Source of the DNA: Yersinia thracica
GTDB taxonomy: Bacteria; Pseudomonadota; Gammaproteobacteria; Enterobacterales; Enterobacteriaceae
Direction: 5' to 3'
Assembly: GCF_902170565.1 (NCBI RefSeq)
Contig: NZ_CABHXX010000132.1
Span: 39,974-103,973 of the forward strand
Length of the DNA: 64,000 bases
How positions within the stretch are numbered: the first letter of the stretch is position 1; each line of letters opens with the position of its first letter. Below are positions 29,437-39,869 of this stretch, in pieces. Below the pieces are notes generated by a model. The model saw only the letters and a program-made list of their open reading frames with translations. It did no database searches and was not told the DNA's origin. A program made the translations under genes and the position numbers.

Positions 29437-30126
29437 TTAGCCACCCATGCTGCGCGTGCTGGTTTTGGATGATGTCGCGGCACTACGTTGCATAGAGGAT
29501 TGTTTAGCTACTGACTCACCAAAACCGCCACGGGTGATGGTATTGGTCACCGCAGGTTTCGGCGCCATTGCGGTTCTTGGTACTGTCATGGTGCGGCCTG
29601 TGGTGGCTGAACCAAAGTTTTTACCGGTTGCGTCGACAAACTTGCCATTAGCCGGGCTATTCGGTGCTTTAGAGGTAAACAATGGCTGGCTTGCACCACC
29701 GCCCATCATGCGGCCCATCATATAACCGGCCATCAGTGGCATCCACATGCTGCCACTTTGCTGCGGTGCTGCTGCTGTTGTTTCAGAAGATGATGAAGAG
29801 GTTGGTACCATACCGGCTTGTGCAGGCGCTTGGGTACACTGTGATTCACCAAATTCAGCCACGCAATCTTCACGGGTTGAGTATTTCGGTGCAGTTTTAG
29901 CCGCTTCCTGCAACGCAGTGTTGTATGCCGTGGTACATTCCGCGCTCTTGGACGGATTTGCCGCAGAGCAATCATCAGCATTTTGATACAAAGAGACGGT
30001 TTCATCGGTTTTTTCGCAGCCAGCCAGCATAAATACAGCACTGACAGCTAAAGCTACTGGCGCGAGGCGGTAGCTGCGCCAGGATTTACGGAAAGTCTCT
30101 TGATTGATGTTTTGAGTCCGTTTCAT
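29437..30126 (-). CDS. ygiB: DUF1190 lipoprotein-like protein YgiB
   Basis: A 229-residue protein. The N-terminus has a basic run, a hydrophobic segment and a lipobox-like LAGCEKT (about 34-40). Two conserved Cys-containing segments ([19 protein letters not shown] and [17 protein letters not shown]), a low-complexity Ser/Thr/Ala stretch and [16 protein letters not shown] follow. It matches E. coli YgiB throughout, including the end (SMGG). The function is unknown. The start is placed at the ATG giving MKRTQN; two in-frame ATGs just upstream add 1-5 residues. Confidence 0.9.
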   Translation of the reverse strand: MKRTQNINQETFRKSWRSYRLAPVALAVSAVFMLAGCEKTDETVSLYQNADDCSAANPSKSAECTTAYNTALQEAAKTAPKYSTREDCVAEFGESQCTQAPAQAGMVPTSSSSSETTAAAPQQSGSMWMPLMAGYMMGRMMGGGASQPLFTSKAPNSPANGKFVDATGKNFGSATTGRTMTVPRTAMAPKPAVTNTITRGGFGESVAKQSSMQRSAATSSKTSTRSMGG

Positions 30127-30315
30127 CATTATTTGTCTCATTTCCGGGCGTTCAATGCCCTTTCCCAGTAAGTGTCCTAAGAATAGGGGAAATGTGTACG
30201 AAATTAAAGCTTGAGGGACGATGAGGTGCAGACTTTACAAAGCTATACGAAATGCTGCGAGTCACTTCGCTTTTTTCATTGACGAAAAATGCTGGGGAGT
30301 AAAAAGGAGGGGAAT

Positions 30316-30346
30316 AAAAAACCGGGCACAGCTTGATGCCGTACCC
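30316..30346 (-). terminator. terminator after tolC
   Basis: On the minus strand GGGTAC/GTGCCC (one T-G pair) closes an 11-nt loop and is followed by GGTTTTTTATT. It lies 23 bp after the tolC stop, so ygiB-ygiC expression from the tolC promoter would need read-through. Confidence 0.75.
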
Positions 30347-30368
30347 AGTGAGTTCACATTCGTAAAAA

Positions 30369-31841
30369 TCAGTTACGGAATGGGTTGCTGTTACCCGCAG
30401 CAGCGCTGGTCGGCTGGCTAACAGTTGTTGCACGCGGTGTAGCCCGAGTGCTGGTGCCATCGGCATAAGCATTCTGGTTAGCATCATCCGGTGCCAAGCT
30501 GGTGGCAGATGTTGGGACTGGTTTATCCAGTACGCCATTCAGGGCCATCAGATCGTTCATATTCAATGTACCCAGTGCTGACTGGATATTTAATTGGTTT
30601 ATCAGGTAGTTATAACGCGCATCGGCCAATTGCTGCTTGGATTGATACAAGTTAGTCGTTGCAGTCAATACATCCAGAATGGTACGCGTTCCTACTTGAT
30701 AACCTGCTTCCATTGCATCTAATGAGCTTTGGTTAGAAATAACCACTTGCTCATAAGCCTTAATGCTGCTGATGGAGGCTGAAATATTATTGAATGAGGA
30801 GCGTACAGTTTGCACCACACTACGGTGTGCGCTTTCCAACTGCTCACTGGCACCGACGAAATTGTATTGTGCCTGTTTCACTGAGGAATTAGTCGCCCCA
30901 CCACTGTACAGCGGTAAGCTCAGTTGCACGCCAATTTTGTTCTGACCCGCATCCATATTTACTTGCTGGGTGCTTGGAGTGCCGCCGCTGTAGCGAGTAT
31001 TGGTGACTGAAGTTGATGCCGTCAAATCGATAGTTGGCATGTAGCCTGTTTCTGCCGACTTAATTTGCTCACGAGCCAAATCTTGGCTCAAACGAGCAGA
31101 AAGCAAAGAAAGGTTACGTTTTTCAGCTTCTTTCAGCAGGTTAGTGACGGCTTGTGGGCGTTCAGTCTTCAAACGAGAAACATTGAGTGATGCCAGTTCT
31201 GGGTAGTAAACACCGGTAATTTGGCGCAAGTTTTCCAGCGCATTATCGAGATTATTACGGGCCGTCACTTCCGCTGCTAACACTGTATCGTAGCTAGCAC
31301 GGGCGTTTTGCACATCAGTAATAGCCACTAAACCCACATTAAAACGCTGGGTCGTTTGGTCTAACTGGCGATACACCGATTGTTTCTGCGCTTCAGTATA
31401 AGACAGACTATCAATGGCTCTGAGAACATTAAAATAGGCAGTTGCCGTGTTCAAGATCAAAGCTTGTTCATTGGTCTGGAACGTCACGTCCTGAATACCC
31501 GCGGCCTTCTCTTGTAAAGTCAGAGCGCGCCATTTAGACATGTCGAAAATGGTTTGAGTCAGTTGTAGAGAGCCTGATGTTGCATTGCTATCCGGGCTGT
31601 CAGAGGCATCGCGGAAACCATTAGTGTGGGTGTAACCGGCACCTAAACCAAGCTGTGGTAACAGCGGGCTGCGAGCTTCATTAATTTTTTCGTATGCAGC
31701 ATCGCGATCAGCCGCTGATTTGCGTAAATCCGGGTTACTATCCCTGGCTTGCTTATAAACTTGCAGCAAGTTCTCTGCCTGGCTCATGCTACTGAAACCA
31801 GCCAGACTCAGCCCGATAAGAAGGGGGAGCAGTTTCTTCAT
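30369..31841 (-). CDS. tolC: outer-membrane efflux channel TolC
   Basis: A 490-residue protein (E. coli 493). It has a signal peptide (MKKLLPLLIGLSLAGFSSMSQA) and two homologous halves of coiled-coil helices and beta strands, e.g. ENLLQVYKQARDSNPDLRKSAADRD and AKWR-like NFDMSKWRAL region. TolC is the trimeric outer-membrane duct of RND and MFS efflux pumps and type I secretion. The C-terminal tail (NANQNAYADGTST...) is a poorly ordered stretch, as in relatives. Its neighbours nudF and ygiB-ygiC are the same as in E. coli. Confidence 0.97.
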   Translation of the reverse strand: MKKLLPLLIGLSLAGFSSMSQAENLLQVYKQARDSNPDLRKSAADRDAAYEKINEARSPLLPQLGLGAGYTHTNGFRDASDSPDSNATSGSLQLTQTIFDMSKWRALTLQEKAAGIQDVTFQTNEQALILNTATAYFNVLRAIDSLSYTEAQKQSVYRQLDQTTQRFNVGLVAITDVQNARASYDTVLAAEVTARNNLDNALENLRQITGVYYPELASLNVSRLKTERPQAVTNLLKEAEKRNLSLLSARLSQDLAREQIKSAETGYMPTIDLTASTSVTNTRYSGGTPSTQQVNMDAGQNKIGVQLSLPLYSGGATNSSVKQAQYNFVGASEQLESAHRSVVQTVRSSFNNISASISSIKAYEQVVISNQSSLDAMEAGYQVGTRTILDVLTATTNLYQSKQQLADARYNYLINQLNIQSALGTLNMNDLMALNGVLDKPVPTSATSLAPDDANQNAYADGTSTRATPRATTVSQPTSAAAGNSNPFRN

Positions 31842-31941
31842 TTGCAGTCCTTGTTGTGCAGCAGTTGTGCGGCAATATTACTATGGTAGCTGTCGATAGA
31901 CGAATTGTTGCCGATTCTATCAGAGTCTGCCAATGGGATAA

Positions 31942-31959
31942 GGTGGCTGATTGTGCCAT
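31942..31959 (-). promoter_or_regulatory. candidate marbox upstream of tolC
   Basis: ATGGCACAATCAGCCACC on the minus strand agrees with the MarA/SoxS/Rob box (AYNGCAC, N2, W, N2, RYY), weaker in the final AAA. It is 100-117 bp upstream of the tolC start. tolC is known to belong to the mar/sox/rob regulon in E. coli. The rest of the 313-bp tolC-nudF gap shows no gene; AAGTAAGGAAAGAAGC before 32155 holds the nudF RBS. Confidence 0.4.
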
Positions 31960-32154
31960 CTCGCCTAAATTTACTTAAATCTATCACAAAGCTAAATGAC
32001 TATTCAGACAACTAACCTGTATCACACTATTTTTGTCAAATAATCTTTATAAAACCGCCTTTATAAAATTGCCAACCTCTATTAGCCTGACTGGCATTCA
32101 TGCTGTCATTAAAAGTCACTATTCAGGCTAGATACTCAAGTAAGGAAAGAAGCG

Positions 32155-32784
32155 ATGACATCAAAACAACCCTCACCGGTGACCTTCGGCAAGAAGGATG
32201 TGGAAATTATTGCACGTGAAACGCGGTACAGGGGTTTTTTTTCACTGGATGTGTACCGGTTTCGCCATCGTTTGTTTAATGGCGAAATGAGTGGGGAAGT
32301 TAAACGCGAAATTTTTGAGCGCGGCCATGCCGCCGTGCTATTACCTTACGACCCGGCGCGCGATGAGGTGGTGCTGGTTGAACAATTACGGATTGCCGCC
32401 ATTGACAGCAGCCGGTCGCCTTGGTTATTAGAAATGGTGGCCGGGATGATTGAAGAGGGCGAAACCGTCGAGGAAGTGGTACGTCGCGAAGCTGAAGAAG
32501 AAGCGGGAATTCATGTTGGTCGCTGTAAACCGGTGCTCAGTTATTTAGCTAGCCCTGGTGGCACCAGTGAGCGCTTATCTATCATGGTCGGGGAAGTTGA
32601 TGCGACGACCGCGAGTGGGATTCATGGGCTGGCCGATGAAAATGAAGATATCCGGGTGCATGTTGTCAGCCGTGAGCAAGCTTATCGTTGGGTTGAAGAA
32701 GGTGTTATTGATAACGCAGCCTCAGTCATTGCATTACAATGGTTGGCGCTGCACCATCAATCGCTAAGAGTTGAATGGCGGTAA
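32155..32784 (+). CDS. nudF: ADP-ribose pyrophosphatase (Nudix)
   Basis: A 209-residue protein with a full Nudix box (GMIEEGETVEEVVRREAEEEAG, residues about 98-119; key REAEEE). It hydrolyses ADP-ribose to AMP and ribose-5-phosphate. The first gene of the run nudF-yqiB-cpdA-yqiA-parE, as in E. coli. RBS AAGGAAAG lies upstream. Confidence 0.95.
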   Translation: MTSKQPSPVTFGKKDVEIIARETRYRGFFSLDVYRFRHRLFNGEMSGEVKREIFERGHAAVLLPYDPARDEVVLVEQLRIAAIDSSRSPWLLEMVAGMIEEGETVEEVVRREAEEEAGIHVGRCKPVLSYLASPGGTSERLSIMVGEVDATTASGIHGLADENEDIRVHVVSREQAYRWVEEGVIDNAASVIALQWLALHHQSLRVEWR

Positions 32785-32803
32785 TTAAGAAAGAGAGAAA
32801 ATA

Positions 32804-33229
32804 ATGAGCAAGCGCTACACACCTGATTTTCCTGAAATGATGCGGATATGCGAAACTAACTTCGCGCAATTGCGTCGTTTGATACCGCGTGTCGATGAAG
32901 TGGGTGAAAGCGTGGCTTATCAGGTCAATGGCGCCAGTTATCAACTGACAATTATTGAATCAACCCGCTACACTTCTGTTGTCGAGATTGTGCAAACTGA
33001 GCCAGCTATCAGTCATTGGAGCCTGCCATCTATGGTTGTGCGGCTTTATCATGATGCGCAGGTCGCGGAAGTGTGTGCCAGTCAGCAGATCTCCCGCTTC
33101 AAAGCAAGTTATGATTATCCGAATAAAAAGTTGCATCAGCGGGACGAAAAGCATCAAATTAACCAGTTTCTTGCTGACTGGTTGCGCTATTGTTTGGCGC
33201 ATGGAGCGGTGGCAATTCCGGTTTGTTAG
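32804..33229 (+). CDS. yqiB: DUF1249 protein YqiB
   Basis: A 141-residue protein matching E. coli YqiB (140 residues), with [20 protein letters not shown] and [16 protein letters not shown]. No catalytic motif is obvious, and the function is unknown. It lies 19 bp after nudF and 71 bp before cpdA. Confidence 0.92.
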   Translation: MSKRYTPDFPEMMRICETNFAQLRRLIPRVDEVGESVAYQVNGASYQLTIIESTRYTSVVEIVQTEPAISHWSLPSMVVRLYHDAQVAEVCASQQISRFKASYDYPNKKLHQRDEKHQINQFLADWLRYCLAHGAVAIPVC

Positions 33230-33300
33230 ACAGACTTATAGCTTGGCCTACAGAGACGTGATGAATCTGGTTGGGAAAGGTGCAAAAACAAGGACACCAT

Positions 33301-34128
33301 TTGGAAAGCCTGTTTAAACTGCCTATGGCGAGTGGGGCCAGGGTTAGAATTTTACAAATAACAGATACCCACCTCTTTGCGGGGGAACATGAGACCTTGC
33401 TGGGTGTAAATACTTCTCGCAGTTATCGCGCTGTGTTAGATGCGATTATTGCTGAGCAACACCCCTTTGATCTTATTGTTGCGACCGGTGATTTGGCCCA
33501 GGATCATTCCGTTGCTGCTTATCAGAATTTTGCTGAGGGCATCTCCCGTTTGCCAGCGCCTTGTGTCTGGCTACCCGGCAATCATGATTTCCAGCCCGCG
33601 ATGGTCGATGCTTTAGCGAATGCCGATATTGCACCTTCAAAGCAGGTTTTGGTCGGTGATGATTGGCAAATACTGTTATTAGACAGCCAGGTTTTTGGTG
33701 TCCCTTATGGTGAACTGAGTGACTATCAATTGGAGTGGATGGAACGCTGTCTGATCGCGTACCCAGAACGCTACACACTGATATTATTGCACCATCATCC
33801 GATACCATCGGGTTGCACCTGGCTTGATCAACATAGCCTACGCAACGCGCATATGCTGGCGGCGGTGCTGACTCGTTACCCGCGTGTGACCACCTTGTTG
33901 TGCGGCCATATTCATCAAGATTTGGATCTCGATTGGTATGGTAAGCGCCTGCTGGCCAGCCCTTCTACCTGTGTGCAGTTCAAACCGCACTGTACTAATT
34001 TTACACTTGATACTGTGGCACCGGGATGGCGCTACCTCGACTTACTGCCTGATGGAAAACTTGAAACTGAGGTTCGCCGGTTAGCCAGTGATGAGTTCTG
34101 CCCGGACATGGACTCGGATGGTTATTGA
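33301..34128 (+). CDS. cpdA: 3',5'-cyclic-AMP phosphodiesterase
   Basis: A 275-residue class III phosphodiesterase, equal in length to E. coli CpdA. The metallophosphoesterase motifs are TDTHLF (21-26), ATGDLAQD, PGNHDF, LLHHHPI and CGHIHQ. It lowers cAMP and so CRP output. The start is TTG 33301 (L/MESLFKLP, like E. coli MESLLTLP), with AAGGA 8 nt upstream; the in-frame ATG at 33271 would add 10 unmatched residues. Its TGA stop is directly followed by the ATG of yqiA. Confidence 0.93.
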   Translation: MESLFKLPMASGARVRILQITDTHLFAGEHETLLGVNTSRSYRAVLDAIIAEQHPFDLIVATGDLAQDHSVAAYQNFAEGISRLPAPCVWLPGNHDFQPAMVDALANADIAPSKQVLVGDDWQILLLDSQVFGVPYGELSDYQLEWMERCLIAYPERYTLILLHHHPIPSGCTWLDQHSLRNAHMLAAVLTRYPRVTTLLCGHIHQDLDLDWYGKRLLASPSTCVQFKPHCTNFTLDTVAPGWRYLDLLPDGKLETEVRRLASDEFCPDMDSDGY

Positions 34129-34710
34129 ATGAGTACGCTTCTATATATTCACGGCTTTAATAGCTCACCCAGCTCGGCCAAAGCAACCACATTCAAAAGT
34201 TGGTTGCAGCAACACCATCCTCATATTGAGATGCTGATACCGCAATTACCGCCTTATCCGGCGGAGGCCGCAGAAATGCTGGAAAGCATCGTAATGGATA
34301 AAGCCGGGCAATCCATCGGCATTGTAGGTTCTTCCCTTGGCGGTTATTTTGCTACCTGGCTTTCCCAGCGTTTTAGTATTCCCGCGGTGGTGGTTAACCC
34401 GGCGGTGCGGCCATTTGAGCTGCTCAGCGATTATCTGGGGGAAAATGAGAACCCCTACACTGGGCAACAATATGTGTTAGAGTCTCGACATATTTATGAT
34501 CTGAAAGCCATGCAGATTGAAAAGTTGGGATCACCGGATTTACTCTGGTTATTGCAACAAACCGGGGATGAAATCCTCGATTACCGTCAAGCGGTTGCTT
34601 ATTACACCCCTTGTCGGCAAACAGTAGAATCAGGTGGGAATCATGCCTTTGTCGGCTTTGATCATTATTTCTCCCCGATTATAACTTTTTTAGGGCTGGC
34701 GACCGCTTAA
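34129..34710 (+). CDS. yqiA: alpha/beta-hydrolase esterase YqiA
   Basis: A 193-residue small esterase: [11 protein letters not shown] (oxyanion region) and the nucleophile elbow GSSLGGYFA (about 67-75), with D and H ([10 protein letters not shown], about 172) completing the triad. It abuts cpdA with no gap, and parE follows after 130 bp. Confidence 0.94.
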   Translation: MSTLLYIHGFNSSPSSAKATTFKSWLQQHHPHIEMLIPQLPPYPAEAAEMLESIVMDKAGQSIGIVGSSLGGYFATWLSQRFSIPAVVVNPAVRPFELLSDYLGENENPYTGQQYVLESRHIYDLKAMQIEKLGSPDLLWLLQQTGDEILDYRQAVAYYTPCRQTVESGGNHAFVGFDHYFSPIITFLGLATA

Positions 34711-34822
34711 TATGGCGGTTTAAGCATCACCCGATACAGTAGGTTTTGTTACTGCAGTGGGTATTGAACCGCGGGCTGTGATGGCCTGTCGGGCATGTCA
34801 CCGCTAGCCTTCCAACCATTAG

Positions 34823-36736
<1,914 letters not shown>

Positions 36737-36756
36737 TCGATGACAGGATTTGATCG

Positions 36757-37680
36757 ATGAAAGTGACGTTAGAAGAGTTGCAGGCGTTTACCTCGGTCGT
36801 CGACTGCGGCTCAATCACGGCGGCTGCGGAGCAACGCAGCCAGACCGCATCTGGTATCAGCCGGGCATTGAGTCGGTTGGAACAGAAACTGGCGACCACT
36901 TTACTGCGCCGTACCACTCGGCGGCTGGAGCTGACGGAAGAGGGCGAATTGTTCCTCAATCATGCGCGGCAGATCCTTGGTGCGGTCGATGATGCTGAAG
37001 AGCAAATTGCTTTACGGCGACTGAAACCGGCTGGGCGGTTGCGGGTGAATGCGGCAGCGCCTTTTATGCAGCATGTGATTGTGCCGATGATCACCGGTTT
37101 TCGAGCGCTATATCCGCAAATCATTCTTGAGCTGAATACTGACGACCTGAATATCGATTTGCTAGAACAACGAACTGATATCGCGATCCGCATTGGCGCG
37201 CTGCGCGATTCAACTATCCATGCGCGCCTGTTGGGTGCCAGCCGGGTGCGCATTCTCGCTAGCCCAGATTATCTGCAACGCCACGGTACTCCCCATACGA
37301 TTGACGACTTGGCAAATCACAGTTTGCTTGGTTTTACTCAGCCAGAGTTCCTTAATCAGTGGTCACTACCTCATTTACCGGGCGGGCGTTCGTCAATCAT
37401 TCCTAATCTGGCTGCATCCAGTGGTGAAACACTGCGTTTATTGGCTTTACAGGGCGAGGGGATCGTTGAGCTCTCGGATTTTATGACTCGAGAGGATCAA
37501 CTGGCGGGGCGCTTAGTCGAAGTGATGGCCGATCAAACTCTGGAAACCTGGCAGCCGATTAACGCGGTTTATTATCGTAATACTCAGCTTGCCGCGCGCA
37601 TTACCTGTTTTTTGGATTATGTCAGTGAGCAGATCAAGTTGCAGGGTCGTCATTGGCTTAGGGATCCCCTTCGCTCTTGA
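36757..37680 (+). CDS. LysR-family transcriptional regulator
   Basis: A 307-residue LysR protein: winged HTH at 1-60 (ELQAFTSVVDCGSITAAAEQ, then SRALSRLEQKLATTLLRRTTR) and a type 2 periplasmic-binding effector domain (about 90-295). It starts 20 bp after parE. The last codons and the TGA stop (37678) are written by the beginning of an ERIC element, so the C-terminus (DPLRS) is probably altered from the ancestral one. It is convergent with ygiN-mdaB, which are quinone-handling genes; regulation of them is possible but unproven. Confidence 0.9.
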   Translation: MKVTLEELQAFTSVVDCGSITAAAEQRSQTASGISRALSRLEQKLATTLLRRTTRRLELTEEGELFLNHARQILGAVDDAEEQIALRRLKPAGRLRVNAAAPFMQHVIVPMITGFRALYPQIILELNTDDLNIDLLEQRTDIAIRIGALRDSTIHARLLGASRVRILASPDYLQRHGTPHTIDDLANHSLLGFTQPEFLNQWSLPHLPGGRSSIIPNLAASSGETLRLLALQGEGIVELSDFMTREDQLAGRLVEVMADQTLETWQPINAVYYRNTQLAARITCFLDYVSEQIKLQGRHWLRDPLRS

Positions 37681-37880
37681 AGCTGCAAGGGGGTTAGCTG
37701 CGCTAGTTACTCGGCCCATCCGTGGGACTCGTCCATGCGAGGCCGCTGCAAGCAGCGTTCAAATCTGTTCCCAGCAGATTTGTCCCCCGAATCACTGACT
37801 TGTAGTTGACCTTACATGAATAAGCTCATCGGGATGGGTTTACTTGCCGCCTACCTGCAACTCCAATTACTTTGGGGATT
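37662..37880 (+). repeat. ERIC element with internal insertion, diverged core
   Basis: It starts ATCCCCTTCGCTCTTGAAGC and ends CAATTACTTTGGGGATT. The module (GGCCCATCCGTGGG, CATGCGAGGCCGCTGCAAGC, AATCTGTTCCCAGCAGATT) is present. The core is altered: ATCACTGACTTGTAGTTGAC with about 9-10 extra bases before ATAAGCTCATCGGGA. It overlaps the end of the LysR gene. Confidence 0.88.
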
Positions 37881-37886
37881 AGTTGG

Positions 37887-38192
37887 TTAAGCGTTATCAA
37901 GGATATGAATGTTCACATCCAGTACATCATCTTTAATCACTTCACGATGCTGATGCATATGTTCCATCTGCAAATGTAACTCCAGATGATGAACACTTTG
38001 CCACTTTTCTAGCATGAAAATAGAGTCTGGCGAGTTTTTTTGCCAATCAAGCTGAGTCGGCACGTCAATCATTGGTACATAGCCACCACAGCCTTCTTCT
38101 GCCAGTACCGCTGGTATTAGCTTCTCAATTGCATCCAACACTGCATGGCGACGCCCTGGTTTGACCTTTATTTCTGCAAAAACAGTAATCAT
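37887..38192 (-). CDS. ygiN: quinol monooxygenase YgiN (ABM fold)
   Basis: A 101-residue protein of the antibiotic-biosynthesis monooxygenase family: MITVFAEIKVKPGRRHAVLD, EEGCGGYVPM, MLEKWQS, HLQMEHM. It matches E. coli YgiN (104 residues), which with MdaB may form a quinone redox cycle. It follows mdaB by 32 bp on the same strand. Confidence 0.92.
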   Translation of the reverse strand: MITVFAEIKVKPGRRHAVLDAIEKLIPAVLAEEGCGGYVPMIDVPTQLDWQKNSPDSIFMLEKWQSVHHLELHLQMEHMHQHREVIKDDVLDVNIHILDNA

Positions 38193-38224
38193 AGCTACCC
38201 CAATTTAAATGTGATGGTGTGATA

Positions 38225-38818
38225 TCAAACAGCTTGATGCTTAAAGTTGTCGGCCAAATGCTGACGATAACGGCTAATATCACCTTCAATATCTGGTTGC
38301 TTAATCACATCATTACACATAAATGTTGGCAAAGGTTCCATTCCAAGGAATTGATTTGCCTTATGGAAATGCAGGTAAACACCATCAACACCAACCCCTT
38401 CAAAGAACTGATTCGGATCAGTAAAGGCCTCAAGTGGTGCATTCCAGGTCACTGAAAGCATGTAGGTTTTACCCTGAATCAAACCACCAGAACCATAGCC
38501 CTTAGTGGTATCGGAGCGCGTGCGGCCATCACTTTGGTACAGGCGGCCATGGCCATAGGTAAAGACTTCATCAATGTATTTTTTCAAAATCCATGGTTCG
38601 CCCATCCACCAACCCGGCATTTGATAAATAACGGTGTCAGCCCACAGATAATTCTCAATTTCACTTTCAATATCATAGCCTTGGTCAACAGTGGTTATTT
38701 TAACCTGATGGCTATTTTCTGGTAGAAAATCGGCAGCTACATTAGTGAGAGTCAGATTGAGCGCCCCTTTGGAGTGCGCAAATTCTTTCATTGCGTTAAT
38801 AATCAGTATGTTACTCAT
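38225..38818 (-). CDS. mdaB: NADPH:quinone oxidoreductase MdaB
   Basis: A 197-residue flavodoxin-like protein (E. coli 193): NILIINAMKEFAHSKGALN (FAD-binding loop) and QMPGWWMGEPWILKKYIDEVFTYGHG (about 87-112). It reduces quinones by two electrons with NADPH. It heads the mdaB-ygiN unit. RBS AAAGGG lies just upstream (38826-38831, minus strand). Confidence 0.94.
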   Translation of the reverse strand: MSNILIINAMKEFAHSKGALNLTLTNVAADFLPENSHQVKITTVDQGYDIESEIENYLWADTVIYQMPGWWMGEPWILKKYIDEVFTYGHGRLYQSDGRTRSDTTKGYGSGGLIQGKTYMLSVTWNAPLEAFTDPNQFFEGVGVDGVYLHFHKANQFLGMEPLPTFMCNDVIKQPDIEGDISRYRQHLADNFKHQAV

Positions 38819-39161
38819 TGATATACCCTTTTAAAGCTATACCCCTATTTCAATAATAGAGGCATGATGCTGCCTAACTCGGAATACTGAGTATGCTAAT
38901 GGTTTCATTACCAGAGAAAAACACACAATGCTGCATAACACTATTGCTTAATAAGCAACAAAACGCCTCAATTAAACCGTTTTAGCTGCGAACTTGCGAA
39001 GCTCCCCGCATTGAATTTCATATCACCGAAACAACAGCACAACAGTTTTGAGGCAGCTCGCAGAATGTAGTTAAAACCTAGCCTCGTATAGCTGCACACC
39101 GAGTTATAGCGGTACACTGCTTGCCTATCAGCGACATTCGTTTACTCAGGTCAGCGCCATT
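38819..39161. other. 343-bp divergent region between mdaB and the two-component system
   Basis: I see no gene. AACGCCTCAA (38962) and TTGAGGCAGCTCGC (39045) are complementary over CGCCTCAA/TTGAGGC, and GCTGCGAACTTGCGAAGC is internally repetitive. Divergent promoters for mdaB and the response regulator must lie here, but I cannot place them with confidence. Confidence 0.5.
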
Positions 39162-39869
39162 ATGTCCCCTCATACTTTGCTCGTAATTGATGATGACGAA
39201 GAGATCCGTAGCTTGCTGACGGAATACTTCACCAAAGCGAATTTTCGTGTGCTTTCGCTACCTGACGGCGAACACTTGCTGGCAACATTGAAGCAGGAAT
39301 CCGTGGATTTAGTCATTTTGGATGTCATGCTGCCCGGCGACGATGGCTTCACTCTTTGTCGTAAAGCACGGCAAGTATCGGCGGTGCCGATCATCATGCT
39401 GACAGCGGCATCTGATGAAAGTGACAAAGTGATTGGGCTGGAGTTGGGTGCGGATGATTATCTGGCGAAACCCTTCAGCGCCCGTGAGCTACTGGCACGG
39501 GTTAAGGCATTATTACGTCGTAATCAAATAGTACAAAGTCCCGGCACGGAGGCGCGTTTTTTGTGCTTTAACGGCTGGAAACTGGATTTAGTCCGGCGAG
39601 AGCTTATTGATCCGCAAAAGCAGAGTGAACCGCTGTCGGGGATTGAGTTTACCTTGCTCTCGTTATTTTTGCGCCATCCTAATCAGATCCTCGACCGAGA
39701 CCAGATTTCTGAGATAACCCGCCGTCGGGAAAATAACCCGCTGGAGCGGGGGATTGATGTACAGATCAGTCGCTTGCGTCAACGCCTGCAAGATAGCCAG
39801 CGCTTGCTGCTGCGCACTCTGCGTAATCAGGGCTACATGCTCTGTTGCGATGTCACACGTGAATATTGA
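39162..39869 (+). CDS. OmpR-family response regulator
   Basis: A 235-residue regulator. The receiver domain (1-120) has the acidic pocket DDDE (10-13), the phospho-acceptor Asp54 (VILDVMLPGDDG), a Thr switch (MLTA) and Lys in YLAKPFSARELLAR. A winged-helix DNA-binding domain ends the protein (about 140-230, GIEFTLLSLFLRHPNQILDRDQI). It overlaps the histidine-kinase gene by 20 bp. It occupies the parE-parC slot where E. coli has qseB, but the gene order and downstream binding protein recall the GltR/GtrS glucose-sensing system of pseudomonads. Confidence 0.92.
   Translation: MSPHTLLVIDDDEEIRSLLTEYFTKANFRVLSLPDGEHLLATLKQESVDLVILDVMLPGDDGFTLCRKARQVSAVPIIMLTAASDESDKVIGLELGADDYLAKPFSARELLARVKALLRRNQIVQSPGTEARFLCFNGWKLDLVRRELIDPQKQSEPLSGIEFTLLSLFLRHPNQILDRDQISEITRRRENNPLERGIDVQISRLRQRLQDSQRLLLRTLRNQGYMLCCDVTREY

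Noticed and set aside
30152..30538. 128-residue frame overlapping the end of tolC on the minus strand
   Set aside because: It is in a different frame of the tolC 3' end and has no RBS or homology; tolC is strongly supported.
39754..39849. Extended histidine-kinase N-terminus (Cys-rich)
   Set aside because: It is the response-regulator gene read out of frame; the kinase start at 39850 gives a clear membrane helix.
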